A DNA stretch of 64,000 nucleotides from Claviceps africana (taxonomy: Eukaryota; Ascomycota; Sordariomycetes; Hypocreales; Clavicipitaceae): NCBI GenBank assembly GCA_018360145.1, contig SRPY01000020.1:1-64000 (forward strand), given 5' to 3'. The notes beneath the pieces were generated by a model. The model worked only from the letters and a program-made list of their open reading frames with translations, was not told the DNA's origin and did not search any database. Made by a program: the position numbers and the translations under genes. This document shows positions 1-10,745 of this stretch, one piece after another. How positions within the stretch are numbered: the stretch's first letter is position 1; every line of letters begins with the position of its first letter.

Positions 1-334
1 CGGGGGGGGGGGGGGGGGGAGGGGGAGATTCTCACCGGGTGTTGCAGGTGCCCTCGATCGTCTCCCAGGTGGGAAACTTGGAACGACTGTATCCGTCGCC
101 GTCTTCCGGGCTGGACGTCTCCAGGCCGTTGAGCAGAGATCGAGCGGTCGATGTGCTGGGAACACCCGGCTGGAGGCATATCTGCGTCAGTGACACGTTG
201 CACCATCTGGATCTTGCTCTTTCCCTGGCCGGACAATGGAGGAGAAAGGGAAAGGGCCGACTCACGGCACCGGGGATGGATACGGCCACGGCCGCCGCCG
301 CGGGCATGAACGAGACGGCAGCTGAGACCTTCAT
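1..334 (-). CDS. Secreted DUF1524/HNH-type protein, 5' part (runs off left edge)
   Basis: The start codon is at 334 and begins a hydrophobic, Ala-rich N-terminus (MKVSAAVSFMPAAAAVAVSI) that reads as a secretion signal. Exon 1 is 334-266 and ends at a GTGAGT donor; exon 2 is 181-36 and ends at GTGAGA, which splits an Arg codon. The two exons join in frame (phase 0). Exon 2 carries GDGYSRSKFP followed by GTCNTR, which matches the start of the fungal/bacterial DUF1524 family (usual pattern GYSRDLFPHW..GTCNTRE). These proteins are thought to be secreted nucleases of the HNH type. The catalytic His region should lie on exon 3, outside the window, so activity cannot be judged. The intron at the left edge starts with a long C run (G run on the + strand). 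A second upstream in-frame ATG at 379 is possible, but the signal peptide favours 334. Confidence 0.72.
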
Positions 335-526
335 GGTGAGCAGGACGGAGGGCAAGAGCAGAGGCGCTGAGACTGGCAATGGGCGTTGGGACGGGCTTTT
401 TTTGTTTGTTTTTTGTTTTCGTTTTTTCTTTTCTTTTTCAAGTGTTGGAGTTGTGACTTGTTACTTTATTCTTTCTTGTATAGGGCGACGTGATCAAACT
501 ACATGGACAGCCGCATTCTAACCCCT

Positions 527-578
527 TATATATACATATATACATACATACATACATACATACATACATACATACATA
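527..578. repeat. TATA/TACA microsatellite
   Basis: An AT dinucleotide stretch runs directly into about nine copies of TACA. It is a simple sequence repeat upstream of the DUF1524-type gene. Confidence 0.9.
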
Positions 579-1364
579 AATCTTCATGTACGTCGCCACC
601 CGGGTGCTCATCCACGACGCCGACTTTCCGTCAACACAAACAGCAGCCTCGCCGTGCTCCGCCAGCAACTCCGCCTCATCGCCAAAAAGTCCACGAAAGC
701 CATCCACTCCCTCCGCCGTCCACGATAAGACCCCGACCCGCCCGAATCCTCGTCCGTTCATGCCGTCTCCGACGGTCCAGGGCCCCCATGTCAGAGAACG
801 ACGCGGACAGGTCCGACGCGCACCCACTCCCCCGACTTGGAGAAACGAAAAGCCCATGCGGCAAGGGACTTCGTGTCCATACATGCGCATCGTCATCCAT
901 ATCTGCGGGAGGGGGGCGCCCGAATCCCAACCGTCAAACCACCAGGGAGGAATGGAGGCCGGAGGAAAATGGCAGAGTGGACAATGGACATGGCCATCCT
1001 TGTTCATAGCTCCTTTTCATCCTACGTCCCATCTGCGCCCGTACGGCGCGTCTAAACCATGCGCAACAGGACGTGTGTTCCTCCATCTCTCGCTGCTCAT
1101 TTTCTTTCTGCTATATTTTGGACGTCCGTGTACAGGATCAAGTTTGCCTCGCCGGCATGTACCGTTTCAGGTTCCGGCGTTCAACCTCTGGGACTGACTA
1201 CATTTAGGCACAGAATCGAGCGTGCAAACCGGCCAGGTGGTATTTGTATTTCGCATTTTTTTTTCACTCACACATGTAATATTCACCACATCGAAAGAAG
1301 GTTGTTGTGGGATTGTGTGTGTGTTGTATTTTGTTTTGTGTCCTTTGGTGTAAAGACAAAGGGG

Positions 1365-1402
<38 letters not shown>
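1365..1402. repeat. Poly-A tract (38 nt)
   Basis: An uninterrupted run of A, followed at once by the first copy of a 20-bp repeat (CCCTCAACGCTGTGCATCCA). The second copy, at 1495-1514, also follows an A-rich stretch. Confidence 0.9.
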
Positions 1403-1404
<2 letters not shown>

Positions 1405-1766
1405 CCCTCAACGCTGTGCATCCAACTCATATTCCAAACTCCCATGACAAGACCCAACCCAAAAGCAAAAGGGAAAAAAAGCGGAAAAAAAAAACCCTCA
1501 ACGCTGTGCATCCACGCATTCTCAGAATCCAATTCCAAACAAAACCAACGCCTTGTGAATGTTCCAACTCCATCTCAATTCCCCAGTTCCAAAGCTCCAC
1601 CCCCAGTCCGTGCCAAACAACCCCCAATTCCAAAAGAAAATCAACGCTGTCATGATGATGATGTTTCGCTCTCAATGATGAAAGAAGAAAAAAGAAAAAG
1701 TCTGGTCGCTTTTCATGAAGTCGTAATGGTCGTCGTGTTCTCATCATTTCTCCCCTTCCTTCAGAC

Positions 1767-3719
1767 TCAATCCTCCTGCCGCAATTGCCTCTTGATCAGC
1801 CTATCTTGTGCCTTCTCCATCTCACTCTCCAACAAAGCCAACAACTCCGAGTAGCCTGGCTTTCGGGAAGCCAATTCTGAAGTCAATTCTGAAAACAGCT
1901 CCAATGGGTCATGTCCGTCAATGTTCTGCAAGGTAATGTCCGCGCCCTTTTTCAGCAATTTCTTGACATCCTCGATTGCGTCCGAGGTCGAGTAGTCCGG
2001 CACAGTTTCGTAGATCCGGATCGTGTGGTGCAACATGTTTTCGTGGTTTTTGGTTAAGACGAAACATCCCGCAAACTTGCAGTTCACAATCTTTTTCCAG
2101 CCCCATCTCCTCTTGGAGAAAAAGGCAATTTTGACCAGTTTTTCGTTCGATGGTAGAGCCAGAGGTTGACGCGTGAGGATGTTGTAAAAAGCGGCGTCAT
2201 CGTAATCGAAGGCTATCTTGTATGCAATCTCTACCGCTCGAGGCGCAATAATCGACGCGTGTTGCCACATGTCATATCGTTTCCCGCGCCAAAGTCGTGG
2301 CTGTCGACACCAGTGGAGGAAGAATCCGTCCACCTCGTTTCTGTGGATAGTAGCCCCATTCTCGCAAAGAACTTTGAAGAGCCATGGTGGCTGCGCGTTT
2401 CGATGCAGCATGACGGCCGCCAACGGCGAAGGAATGGCCCGCGACGGTGATGAGACATCCAAGCCTCTTTTGATCAATTCTTTCATGAGCTCTTTGAGGA
2501 CCTTGCTTGTTGAGGGAGACCCTTCCATGGTGAAGATGGCCAGGATCAGTTCCTGTATGGCAGTTGCACCTGGCATGGTGCTTCCATTGACATCTGCGCC
2601 GTGATCCAGGAAGAAGTCGATCAGGTGCCTCACTTCTGGGCTGGTCATGGGGTTTGCCTTGTAGTAACTGATGGCAGGTATCAACACAGAATCCCTTTCC
2701 GGATTGACGCTCGCTCCCAACTCCACCAATCCCCGGAGACACCTGATGTGCTCGTGGTGCCTCGGACTCCATATATTGAGATACGGCAGCTGTAGAACGC
2801 CGTCGACCAAAGGCGTGCGGAGGTCCCGGTTTCGCGCCTCCATGTTTGCCCCGGTCTGCACCGCAATTTTTATGGCCTTGGCGTTGGCGTACGTCACGGC
2901 GAGGTGAAGTGGAGTGACCTGCGCTTCGGTACAGGCTTCGCTGATGTATGAAGCAAAACTTTGGAAGAGGAACTTCCAGTCTTTAAAGTCCTTGTCCTTG
3001 TTGGCAGCCGCAAAATGCAGAATCGAGATTGGTATCGTGATGCCAACGTTGGGATGGATGCGTACGGCATCACGAGAGGCACCTCGTTGGACAAGAAGAT
3101 GGCCCATCTCGTGATTGCCGCCTATGAAGGCCAGGAAAAGAGGAAGCCACTCGCTATATGGCATTCGCTGTCCCGGATAGAAAGTTTTGAAGTCTCCAAG
3201 TCGTCGCTGGAGCCACTCTGGAGAGTCCGTGACATGCGCAGCCCAGCGCGGGCCCGAGCAAGGGATGTCGTGGCGTGCTCCCATGTCCAGTAGTCGTTTG
3301 GCGATTCGCAGGTTCCCGCAGGCAATGGCGTGATGAAGAGCAGTCGAAGTTTCGTATAGAGTGCTGTCTCCGTACTGCCTTGGGAATTCTCGCTGGATTG
3401 CATTGACCTGGCCCCCAAATTTCGCAGATAGCGCCAGGATTTTCAAGGCGACTTCGGTTGTTTCTTCGTCCATGGCCTGAGCAGCAGCCCATTTCATTGC
3501 GAATGAGTTTCCCTCCTGGGCGTCTCTGCTGTACAGTTCGGGAATGATGAGCAGCTCCCAGGACTTGGAACACTGGCTTAGGCGAGCAAGTGATTGCAGC
3601 GAAAGGTTCCTAGTGACGTAGCGCTTGATCTCGAGTGGTAAAGCGGCCAGGGGAGAATGCTGCTGGTAGGTCTGCCGTTTCCAGCTGCTGAGATACGTCT
3701 CAAGTGCAGAGCGGTCCAT
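1767..3719 (-). CDS. F-box and ankyrin-repeat protein
   Basis: A single-exon gene of 650 residues. Residues about 23-65 (PLAALPLEIKRYVTRNLSLQ and following) have the spacing of an F-box, which in known proteins binds Skp1 in SCF ubiquitin ligases. Ankyrin-like repeats follow: TALHHAIACGNLRIAKRLLD (about 125-150), LFLAFIGGNHEMGHLLVQRG (about 195-215), TPLHLAVTYANAKAIKIAVQ (about 265-290), a HGADVNG unit near 375, and a last KKLLKKGADITLQNIDGHDP unit near 600. The C-terminus is charged and probably helical. Fungi have many such proteins, usually of unknown substrate. A substrate-receptor role is inference from the family. No transmembrane segment or signal peptide is seen. It stands alone, with long AT-rich flanks. 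Confidence 0.8.
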   Translation of the reverse strand: MDRSALETYLSSWKRQTYQQHSPLAALPLEIKRYVTRNLSLQSLARLSQCSKSWELLIIPELYSRDAQEGNSFAMKWAAAQAMDEETTEVALKILALSAKFGGQVNAIQREFPRQYGDSTLYETSTALHHAIACGNLRIAKRLLDMGARHDIPCSGPRWAAHVTDSPEWLQRRLGDFKTFYPGQRMPYSEWLPLFLAFIGGNHEMGHLLVQRGASRDAVRIHPNVGITIPISILHFAAANKDKDFKDWKFLFQSFASYISEACTEAQVTPLHLAVTYANAKAIKIAVQTGANMEARNRDLRTPLVDGVLQLPYLNIWSPRHHEHIRCLRGLVELGASVNPERDSVLIPAISYYKANPMTSPEVRHLIDFFLDHGADVNGSTMPGATAIQELILAIFTMEGSPSTSKVLKELMKELIKRGLDVSSPSRAIPSPLAAVMLHRNAQPPWLFKVLCENGATIHRNEVDGFFLHWCRQPRLWRGKRYDMWQHASIIAPRAVEIAYKIAFDYDDAAFYNILTRQPLALPSNEKLVKIAFFSKRRWGWKKIVNCKFAGCFVLTKNHENMLHHTIRIYETVPDYSTSDAIEDVKKLLKKGADITLQNIDGHDPLELFSELTSELASRKPGYSELLALLESEMEKAQDRLIKRQLRQED

Positions 3720-4013
3720 TTTTGGCGAGTCTCGGCTTTTTGTGTTGATCTGTTGACCCGTTTGTCGTCGAGGATGCCGGACTGTGGACGATGAACCGTG
3801 TGGTGGCAGCAGACGTGCGCGGTGTGGTACTCGATTTTCCCGGTCGAAACGACGCGTCGTGTGGTGAGAGAATGTGTTTGAAAGCAGTAAAAAACAAACA
3901 AGAGCTTATCACAGAGTCTGAGCCTGTATTGAGAGCCTTGACAAGAGCTGGTTTGCTTGCAGAAATGAGCGGGAGAAGTTTGCAGAAAAGTCTGACGAGA
4001 AGTGCGATGACGA

Positions 4014-4062
4014 GAGAGAGCGAGAGCGAGAGCGAGAGCGAGAGAGAGAGAGAAGAGAGAAA
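4014..4062. repeat. GA/GAGAGC purine microsatellite
   Basis: A purine-only run on the + strand made of GAGAGC and GA units, within the upstream region of the F-box gene. Confidence 0.85.
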
Positions 4063-4239
4063 GAGAACAGTAAACAGGCCCGGGGGGGAAGGATGGATTT
4101 ATATAGTTGGGGCGGAAATGGGGGGGCTGGGAGCCACGGAAACAAATTCATGGAATTAGAGTTCAAGGTTATCGCGTATGGAAATTTTCTCGCGAGCATC
4201 AAGGCTGTCAGCTGCCGGATGATGTAGGTGGCAGGCGGC

Positions 4240-4326
4240 CTGACGTCGTCTGGTGGCCTGACCTCGTTTGGCGGCTTGACCTCGTTTGGCGGCTTGACCT
4301 CGTTTGGCGGCTCGACGTCTGGCGGG
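4240..4326. repeat. 18-bp tandem repeat, about 4-5 copies
   Basis: The unit TTGACCTCGTTTGGCGGC occurs in near-perfect tandem with diverged copies at both ends. The period is a multiple of three, so the minus strand shows a PPNEVK hexapeptide repeat, but the surrounding frame has no other coding character. Confidence 0.85.
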
Positions 4327-4642
4327 GACCGTCTTGTTCTTGTCATTCTTCCTCTTTTTTCCCCCTCTTTTCTGAAAGAGAACTGAAAAAGAAAAAGCGC
4401 ACCGTGGCGACGAACTTGTAAACAGATGGTTTTGTGAAGCGTGTTCTCAAGAAACGCGCCTTTAATGCGCACAAGTCAAATCGCAAATGGCCAAAAGGGG
4501 GGCGTCCCGTCCAGCATCAGGCCCGTCTGGCAAGGAGGTCAAGCACGCGATTAGCAACACTGGGTCTTTAGGGAAAGAACGCATGGATGGGAGCAATGAC
4601 GCAATCAAGGCATTTCCATCTGTCTTTGGCAACTTGAGCAAG

Positions 4643-4660
4643 TACCTACCTAGGTAGGTA
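4643..4660. repeat. Perfect 18-bp palindrome (TACCTACCTAGGTAGGTA)
   Basis: The 18 bases equal their own reverse complement. A second palindrome, AGTACCTAGGTACT, lies at 4732-4745, and GTAC/ACCTA words are dense between them. Confidence 0.85.
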
Positions 4661-5838
4661 GTATGTACTGACTTATATTTCAAAGCAGGTAAAGCAGGTA
4701 TTCAAACACCCAAACACCCAAGCACCAAGTGAGTACCTAGGTACTTATAGGTTCCTACTTTACCCATCCAACCACCCAAGTACAGTCAAGTACATGTAGT
4801 CTTCTTTCACCCATTGATCGAAACATGGGCGCATCCTTCCCATCGTCAAAACACTTCCAGCAGCAGCATGCGCTCCCCGGACACGCAGCGACTGTAGCGA
4901 CTTGACCTCTCCTCGCTCAGCTGTACTCATAGCGTCTCAATGACCTTGTTCGTGCTTTCCGCAATCTGTTGCTCTTTTTCTCCGTTCTACTTCTTTTCTC
5001 GGCCTTGAGGTGGCTCCTTCTCTTTTTGACCAAGTGGTTTCGCGACTCGACTCGTAAGGAGGGTGGGGGGGTCCGACACGCGTTGACACGCTGTGACGCG
5101 TTTCAACCTTGAGCGCGAATCCAGTCATGCATTGTTTGCTAAAAGTGCGCTTTACTCGAAAGCGTCTGTTTCCATTTCCTTCTCTGCAAGTCCATACGTC
5201 AATAGTGGCACTTCATCGACACTTGCTCACGTCTCCGCAGGGCTCAAACTCGTGGTGCCTTGTCCATTTTTCCTTTCTTTTTCTTCCTCCTTCGATTCTT
5301 CCATTCTTCTCTTCGCAGGGAGGCTTTGGCTTGCAATTCGCTTATTTTCCATTTTCAATGAAGTCGGTTTGGAGATGTGGGTTGACGTTGCGTTGTGACT
5401 TGGTCGTTGAACGAGACGTTGAACGAGACGTTGAAAATCGATGCTTATTGGACCAGACCAGACAAAACGGAATGCTGGCAGCTTGCTTATGTAATCATTG
5501 GGCATTGGTGATTGTGACTCGCGGGTGTGACGCAGCTCCGGTCTCACCTGGGGATTGGTGCAGAAGGGTCAACTGGTGGTTGGCTATGCTGCGTCACCCC
5601 GTACCGTCCAGTCTCGTCTGGTCTGGTCCGGTCGACGATGATTGAAGCAGCCAGACATTAAACGCCAGTGTCCCGGCCGTCACATCGCCACGAACAGGAA
5701 GGACATGTTACGACTATAACTCTCCGACCACGCTCGCAACCACGCTCGCAACCACGCCCGTTCGTGCTGCATTGTCCGCTGCCTAGATTCTATCCTTAAT
5801 CATCATGCTCTGCAGCTTCCCCACGTTTTGATCTCTCG

Positions 5839-6120
5839 ATGCCGGCTCCGCCCCGAACGTCTCTCACGATTTGCCGCCGTCCGCCATCTACGGCGCACAG
5901 CACGCGTCAGCATATTCAATACCTTCCATATCAATTTGAGTCATTTCTACTTGAGCCGGCTAGAGCGCACCGACACATCCGGGCTTCGTACCACGATATT
6001 GCTCAGGTTGCAGAAACATCCTGGTCCGACGTCATTGCGGCGAATTTCACGCCAAATACAGCTCCTCACAAGTCAATAGAGACGGTAGAGCAGCGCATTT
6101 TCGCCCTTCAAAATCGTTAG
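5839..6120 (+). promoter_or_regulatory. Upstream ORF abutting the UBP2-like start
   Basis: A 93-codon reading frame whose TAG stop (6118-6120) is separated by one base from the ATG at 6122. It has no recognisable domain. If it is in the mature 5' leader, it could limit initiation at the main start. A 5' UTR intron removing it is equally possible. Confidence 0.3.
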
Positions 6121-6121
6121 A

Positions 6122-9100
6122 ATGACAGACTATTACGGACAGGGGTCTCAGGACCACATGGAGAGTCCGTATGCGACGTTGCCGGGAACGTCGCAATCGG
6201 GCTTCGTGCCACACAACATGACGGCTATGAAATCAAATTTGGCTCCCGGTAGAGAGGTTACTGGTGAGACGTGCCCTCTCTCGCCCTTCGCCGACAGAGC
6301 GCTGACTCCAGAATGGTGATGTAGGCTGCAGTCCTAGTCGATGGATCCACGAGTTACTGAATAACAATTTTACCGTTTGCGACATGTTCGAGCGAGCTCG
6401 ACAAGCACAGTTTGACAGCACGTATACCTGGGATCACCCACACAAACTAGTATTGAACGGAAACCAAAGTTTTTCCACAAATTGTTCACGGATTTTATCC
6501 ACGATTTGTGTGGATTGCCATTTCCACTTCGTCTTCAAGATGACTTGGGATCCAGTTCACAACGACTCATTGTGCCACCCAAGTCAATCATCGTGGCCGT
6601 TACGAGACAATCAGTTCCCATGGCATCACCTGGTATGGGTCGGATCGGCGTCAGACCTTCAAATCACTCAGGATAAAAGCAAACATCATCCTTTACTGGC
6701 CAGGGAACACTTCGTTTGTTCAGCCCCACCATGCACATTTCAGCTCACGCTTGAAGTCTCGCAGCCTCGTATGCCTCAATCATGGATCACACTATTGTTA
6801 GATCACGAAACCATATGCGAACAGCTTAGAGTCGCTAAAGAACAAGAGCCTAGTCGATATGAGGGCGGTACAGATAATTGGACACATCAGGCGACATTGA
6901 ATCTCAACACGTACCTCAAGAACCTTTTGGAATGTTCCCCGGGGGATGCTAGAGTCATATCAAAGAGAAACAAACGTTTTGCAGTCCTGTTTGGACCTCG
7001 CTGCTTTGGCATGTTTCGAGACCTAGAGTTTACCGAAAAGATCGATATCAGAGATGGCGTTGACGAAGGCTCGTTCACTCCTTCTCCCCCGCCACCGGCA
7101 GGAGGACCTTCTGGATCCACTGAGATAGGTACATTTAGATCTTACCTAGAGGATGTAAGGTCCGAAGTTCAGTGCCTTATTCACAAGGCGGGTCAGGCAG
7201 TCGAAGGGCCGACCATAATCACACCAGTACTCCACGCGGATCTGGGATGTCAGGAGGTCCCCAATGTCTCCTCGAACACTTTGGTCAACGAAGAGAGGTA
7301 CAAGACTGTGGGCGTGCTTCCGAATCAATCGAGAGAAGCGGTTGTTAATGCTTACAAACGCCAGTGGGAGTTGATACCGAGCCGTCGAAAAGCATTGGTG
7401 GACGCCCTCATGGGCATTGCAAACGATACGGGCGATGAACTACTTTCCGATTATGCCATCACCCAATCCTCGGTGTTTGATCATCAAACACATGTGCCCG
7501 AGAATAATGATGACGACAGTCTTGTACCGCAAGCCCTCAATTTCCTCGGTCTTCACTCCCACAGTAACTACAGCGCAGACTCTTTGATTCAGGCTTTCAG
7601 ACGGAAAATCACGCAGAGTCCAGCAGATGCGACCACAGCAAGGTCAATGCTGCTTGTCCTCGCCCAGACTTCAAACGATGATATGTACCAAGCGCAGCTA
7701 CTGATGGAGGTTGATGCAAAAATGTCTTTGGAAACGAGCCTGGCGGTCCTTGAAGTCAATCATGCAGACAATCCATGGCAAGTGATTTCTGAAGCCACCA
7801 AAAAGAAGGTTAGAAGATGGCCCTCTCACGCCCTCCCTCCTAATAATCTACACAACGCATACATTCAAGGCTGACAACAAAGGCGTAGCTCGAAGCAAGC
7901 AAGAGCAAAGACGAGACCCAGGTTTACCTCGATGCCATGGAAGCTATAGCGGACCATACCTACTCCCCAGCCCTCAAGCAAGCTGCTTTGGAACTGCGAA
8001 AAGAAAATGGCATGTTTGGATTAAAAAAAGATTCAGTCGGCGAGAGTGAGCTGGTCAACTTCGCAATTCCCGTTGGTCTGCACAACATTGGAAATACGTG
8101 CTATCTGAATAGTTTGTTACAATATCTGTTCACGGTCAAGCCCATCAGGGACATTGTTTTCAACTACGACGATGTGAGGTTGCCTTTGACTGATGAAAGC
8201 ATCCGCTCGCGGCTGCTAGGGGGCAACAAGATGCAGATGGATCGGGGAGAGGCAGTTGTAGCACAAGCATGTAAGTGTTGCGTGGAAAGATAACAACACC
8301 AAAATGAAAACAGAACTCTGTACAAGTTTTGGAGGGCTGACCGAAACTACAGTCGCCAAGGAACTTTCGGAACTTTTCAAAAACCTAATGGCCTCGAGAT
8401 ATGCAGCAGCAAAGCCCTCGCAGCGTTTAGCAAACGCCGTTCTCTTGTCGACACATACACTGCTGCATAATCCTAGGCCATCAGCAGAGCCGTCCGTTGG
8501 ACCTGATCCGCCGCCTCTCCCTGTGCGCCCGTCCCCGGCGCCACCCTCCTCCAATTCTATTCAAGACGTCGAAATGACGAGCTTCTATGCGACTTCTGTA
8601 CCCGAGAACGTGGAGACAGCTAGCAATTCCAGTTCCAGGACCCTCGTGGATCATGAAGACGCGCGATCGGACCGCTCGTATGAAAGGGTGGACAAGGTAA
8701 CCGCACCGGTTGACCAAGACAGCGAGGGTGCGGAGTCTCAAGTAACCGATAATGTCACGATGCTCGGAGCCGATCACCTTCTACAACCCCGAACCATAGA
8801 CTGCTCAGCAGATACACAAGAAGCGTCGCGCTTCCCGATTAAAGATCACGAGCACCCGACGCAGGACGTAGATATGGCTGGCGCAGCTGCCGAAGCAGAA
8901 AGTGTGGATCAGAAAGTCCTCAATGCTCTCGAGCATCAGAAGAGATCATCTGGAACGGATCAACAAGACGTCGAAGAAGTCATGGGTAGCATTATCAACC
9001 GTCTTCAGGCTGCCATCCAGCCCACTTCGGTCGACGAAAGGACAGGGATTCAACTCGAGAAGATAATGGAGACGTTCTTCGTAACAACCATCAACTACAC

Positions 9101-10280
9101 CAAAAAGTTTGACGAGAAAAGGTACCAGTCCGAAGTCAGCTTCGATCGTGCCATCACAGCCTTTCCTGCTCCTGACGGAGCGTGCTCGTTGTACGATGCT
9201 CTTGGCCGCAACTTTGATCAGCAGATACTGGAGGAGAGCAAACTATCGAGATACACTGCAATCAAGACATTGCCTCCCGTCTTACATATTCTTATTCAGC
9301 GGTCACAATCCATGGGTAGCAAAAACGGCAACGCAGTGGTTATTCCCGAAACGTTGTATCTGGACAGATATATGGATGCACCGCACGATTCACCAATATT
9401 CCGACGCCGTGTGGAGGCTTGGGCCCTCTCGGACCGCATTCATGATCTCAAGGCGCAAATTGCCAAGGTCGACAACAACCCGAATTACATCTCGTGCTTG
9501 GAGAACTACTCGAGTGGGGTGGTGAAGGATGCCGTCGTCTCCGATCACGAACCTGCCGGGACAACGATCGCCGAAAACGAGATGGCAGAAACGGTTTCTG
9601 CGCAGGAAGAGAGCTGGGATTTTGATGGGCCCGTCGACGATGACTTTCTTCTAATCAGCTCGGTCCCCACCACGTCCAAGTCTGAACAGCAAGACGTTGC
9701 GGAGCCCAAATCGTTAAGTATCCGCGAGACGGACGCGGCTCTTCGCCAAATGATGGAAAGCGAGTTACGGCAGAGGGAGCAGATGCTTCAGGAGCAGCAG
9801 GACAGCCTCAAGGGAACACCTTACCGCCTGCATGCAGTCATATGCCATCGCGGTCAATTAATGTCAGGCCACTACTGGGTCTGGATTCATGATTTCGAAG
9901 ACAACATTTGGAGATGGTACAACGATGCCGACGTCAGAGAGAACAGAGACACCAAAGAGGTCCTGGACACGCTCAGCGGAAGCGGCGAGCCCTATTTTCT
10001 ATGCTACGTCCGAGATGAAGACAAGATGAATTTTGTTAACGTTCCTAAGCGACAACCTCCTACGCCTAATCCAGAGAAAGAGGTCCCGCCTACCGCAGGA
10101 GCGATGGCCAACACGGACGGAAACACGAGTGCCGTAGCAGAGATTGTGCTCGCTCAAGCCGATGATGGAGCGACGTCAAGTATTCCAATAACAGCCAACG
10201 GCACGGCGTCTGCTATCACTACTGTTAGAGAAGTCTCCGATGCAGAAGCTGAGACAACACACGGAGGTATGGAGGAATGA
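6122..10280 (+). CDS. UBP2: Ubp2-like ubiquitin carboxyl-terminal hydrolase (USP family)
   Basis: Four exons fit: 6122-6263, 6325-7808, 7889-8270 and 8353-10280, giving 1311 residues (yeast Ubp2 is 1272). All junctions keep frame. The third intron must end at 8352 (CTACAG), because the nearer AG at 8313 would create a stop; the join gives QAFAKELSELFKNL, which matches the family. The N-terminal region has a Cys/His-rich segment (ICVDCHFHFVFK). The Cys box GNTCYLNSLLQ is at about residue 600 and the His box CHRGQLMSGHYWVW is near the C-terminus, followed by WRWYNDADV, so the catalytic Cys and His are present. The low-complexity acidic insert between the boxes is usual for Ubp2. Ubp2 removes ubiquitin, notably K63 chains, and opposes the Rsp5 ligase; that role is transferred from yeast. 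It is convergent with the enoyl-CoA hydratase gene. Confidence 0.9.
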
Positions 10281-10745
10281 AGAGTAATATGAAAGAGGCT
10301 GGTGGTTTTGTCATCGCAATTTGGAATGTCGAATGCTGCCTTTGATAAGGCAAGATCTCTCAGTTCAGGGAAACTCCCACTGGATACAGTCCATTGAGAC
10401 GTTGAGTCGAATTGTGGCAAACCAAGCACTCGTCATGATAAACTTCTGGGATGATTTTTTTTTTTTTTTTTTTTTTGGTTCTCATTCGGGCAGCGCTTCT
10501 GTACATGATGGAACATGAATAGGACCTGGTCGCGCTCGGATGTCTTGCCGCTTCTATCCGATGATCAAATGCAGCTTCAAATAAAGATTTTCCCGCGTGT
10601 ATATTGTATAACGAATAAAGCGTCGTCAGATATCACAATGCCCCCATGTCTGTCATTCATAGAGTTTCCTTTTTTTTCTCCCTCTCTCTGTTTTTTTTTT
10701 TTTACGCTGGGCTGGTGAACTCGAACGATGCAAGGAATTTTTTTT
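10281..10745. other. Convergent intergenic region
   Basis: This is the shared 3' flank of the UBP2-like and enoyl-CoA hydratase genes. It contains T runs (10455-10476 and shorter ones near 10670-10705 and 10738-10746) that may belong to 3' UTRs. No gene is seen. Confidence 0.6.

Larger units (their letters stand above)
335..1766. other. Intergenic, low-complexity
   Basis: No coding sequence is recognised between the divergent-facing secreted protein gene and the 3' end of the F-box gene. It holds a TACA microsatellite near 541-577, a 38-base A run (1365-1402), further A/T-rich tracts and a 20-bp direct repeat at about 1405 and 1495. Open frames here are short and compositionally biased. Confidence 0.6.
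3720..6121. other. Intergenic/promoter region between divergent F-box and UBP2-like genes
   Basis: About 2.4 kb with no convincing gene. It holds a GAGAGC/GA microsatellite (about 4014-4062), an 18-bp tandem repeat (about 4240-4326), AGGTA/TACCT palindromes (4643-4660 and 4732-4745), CCAGA/TCTGG pentamers (about 5449-5464 and 5620-5632), and the probable 5' UTR of the UBP2-like gene with an upstream ORF (5839-6120). Open frames in it are short and show no family resemblance. Confidence 0.6.

Noticed and set aside
3909..4472. 187-codon minus-strand frame upstream of the F-box gene with a PPNEVK repeat and a Ser/Arg run
   Set aside because: The repeat and the Ser/Arg run come from an 18-bp tandem repeat and a GA microsatellite; there is no conserved domain or splice support.
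5109..5645. 178-codon plus-strand frame in the gap before the UBP2-like gene
   Set aside because: Composition is that of pyrimidine-rich non-coding DNA, with no motif, signal peptide or neighbour logic.
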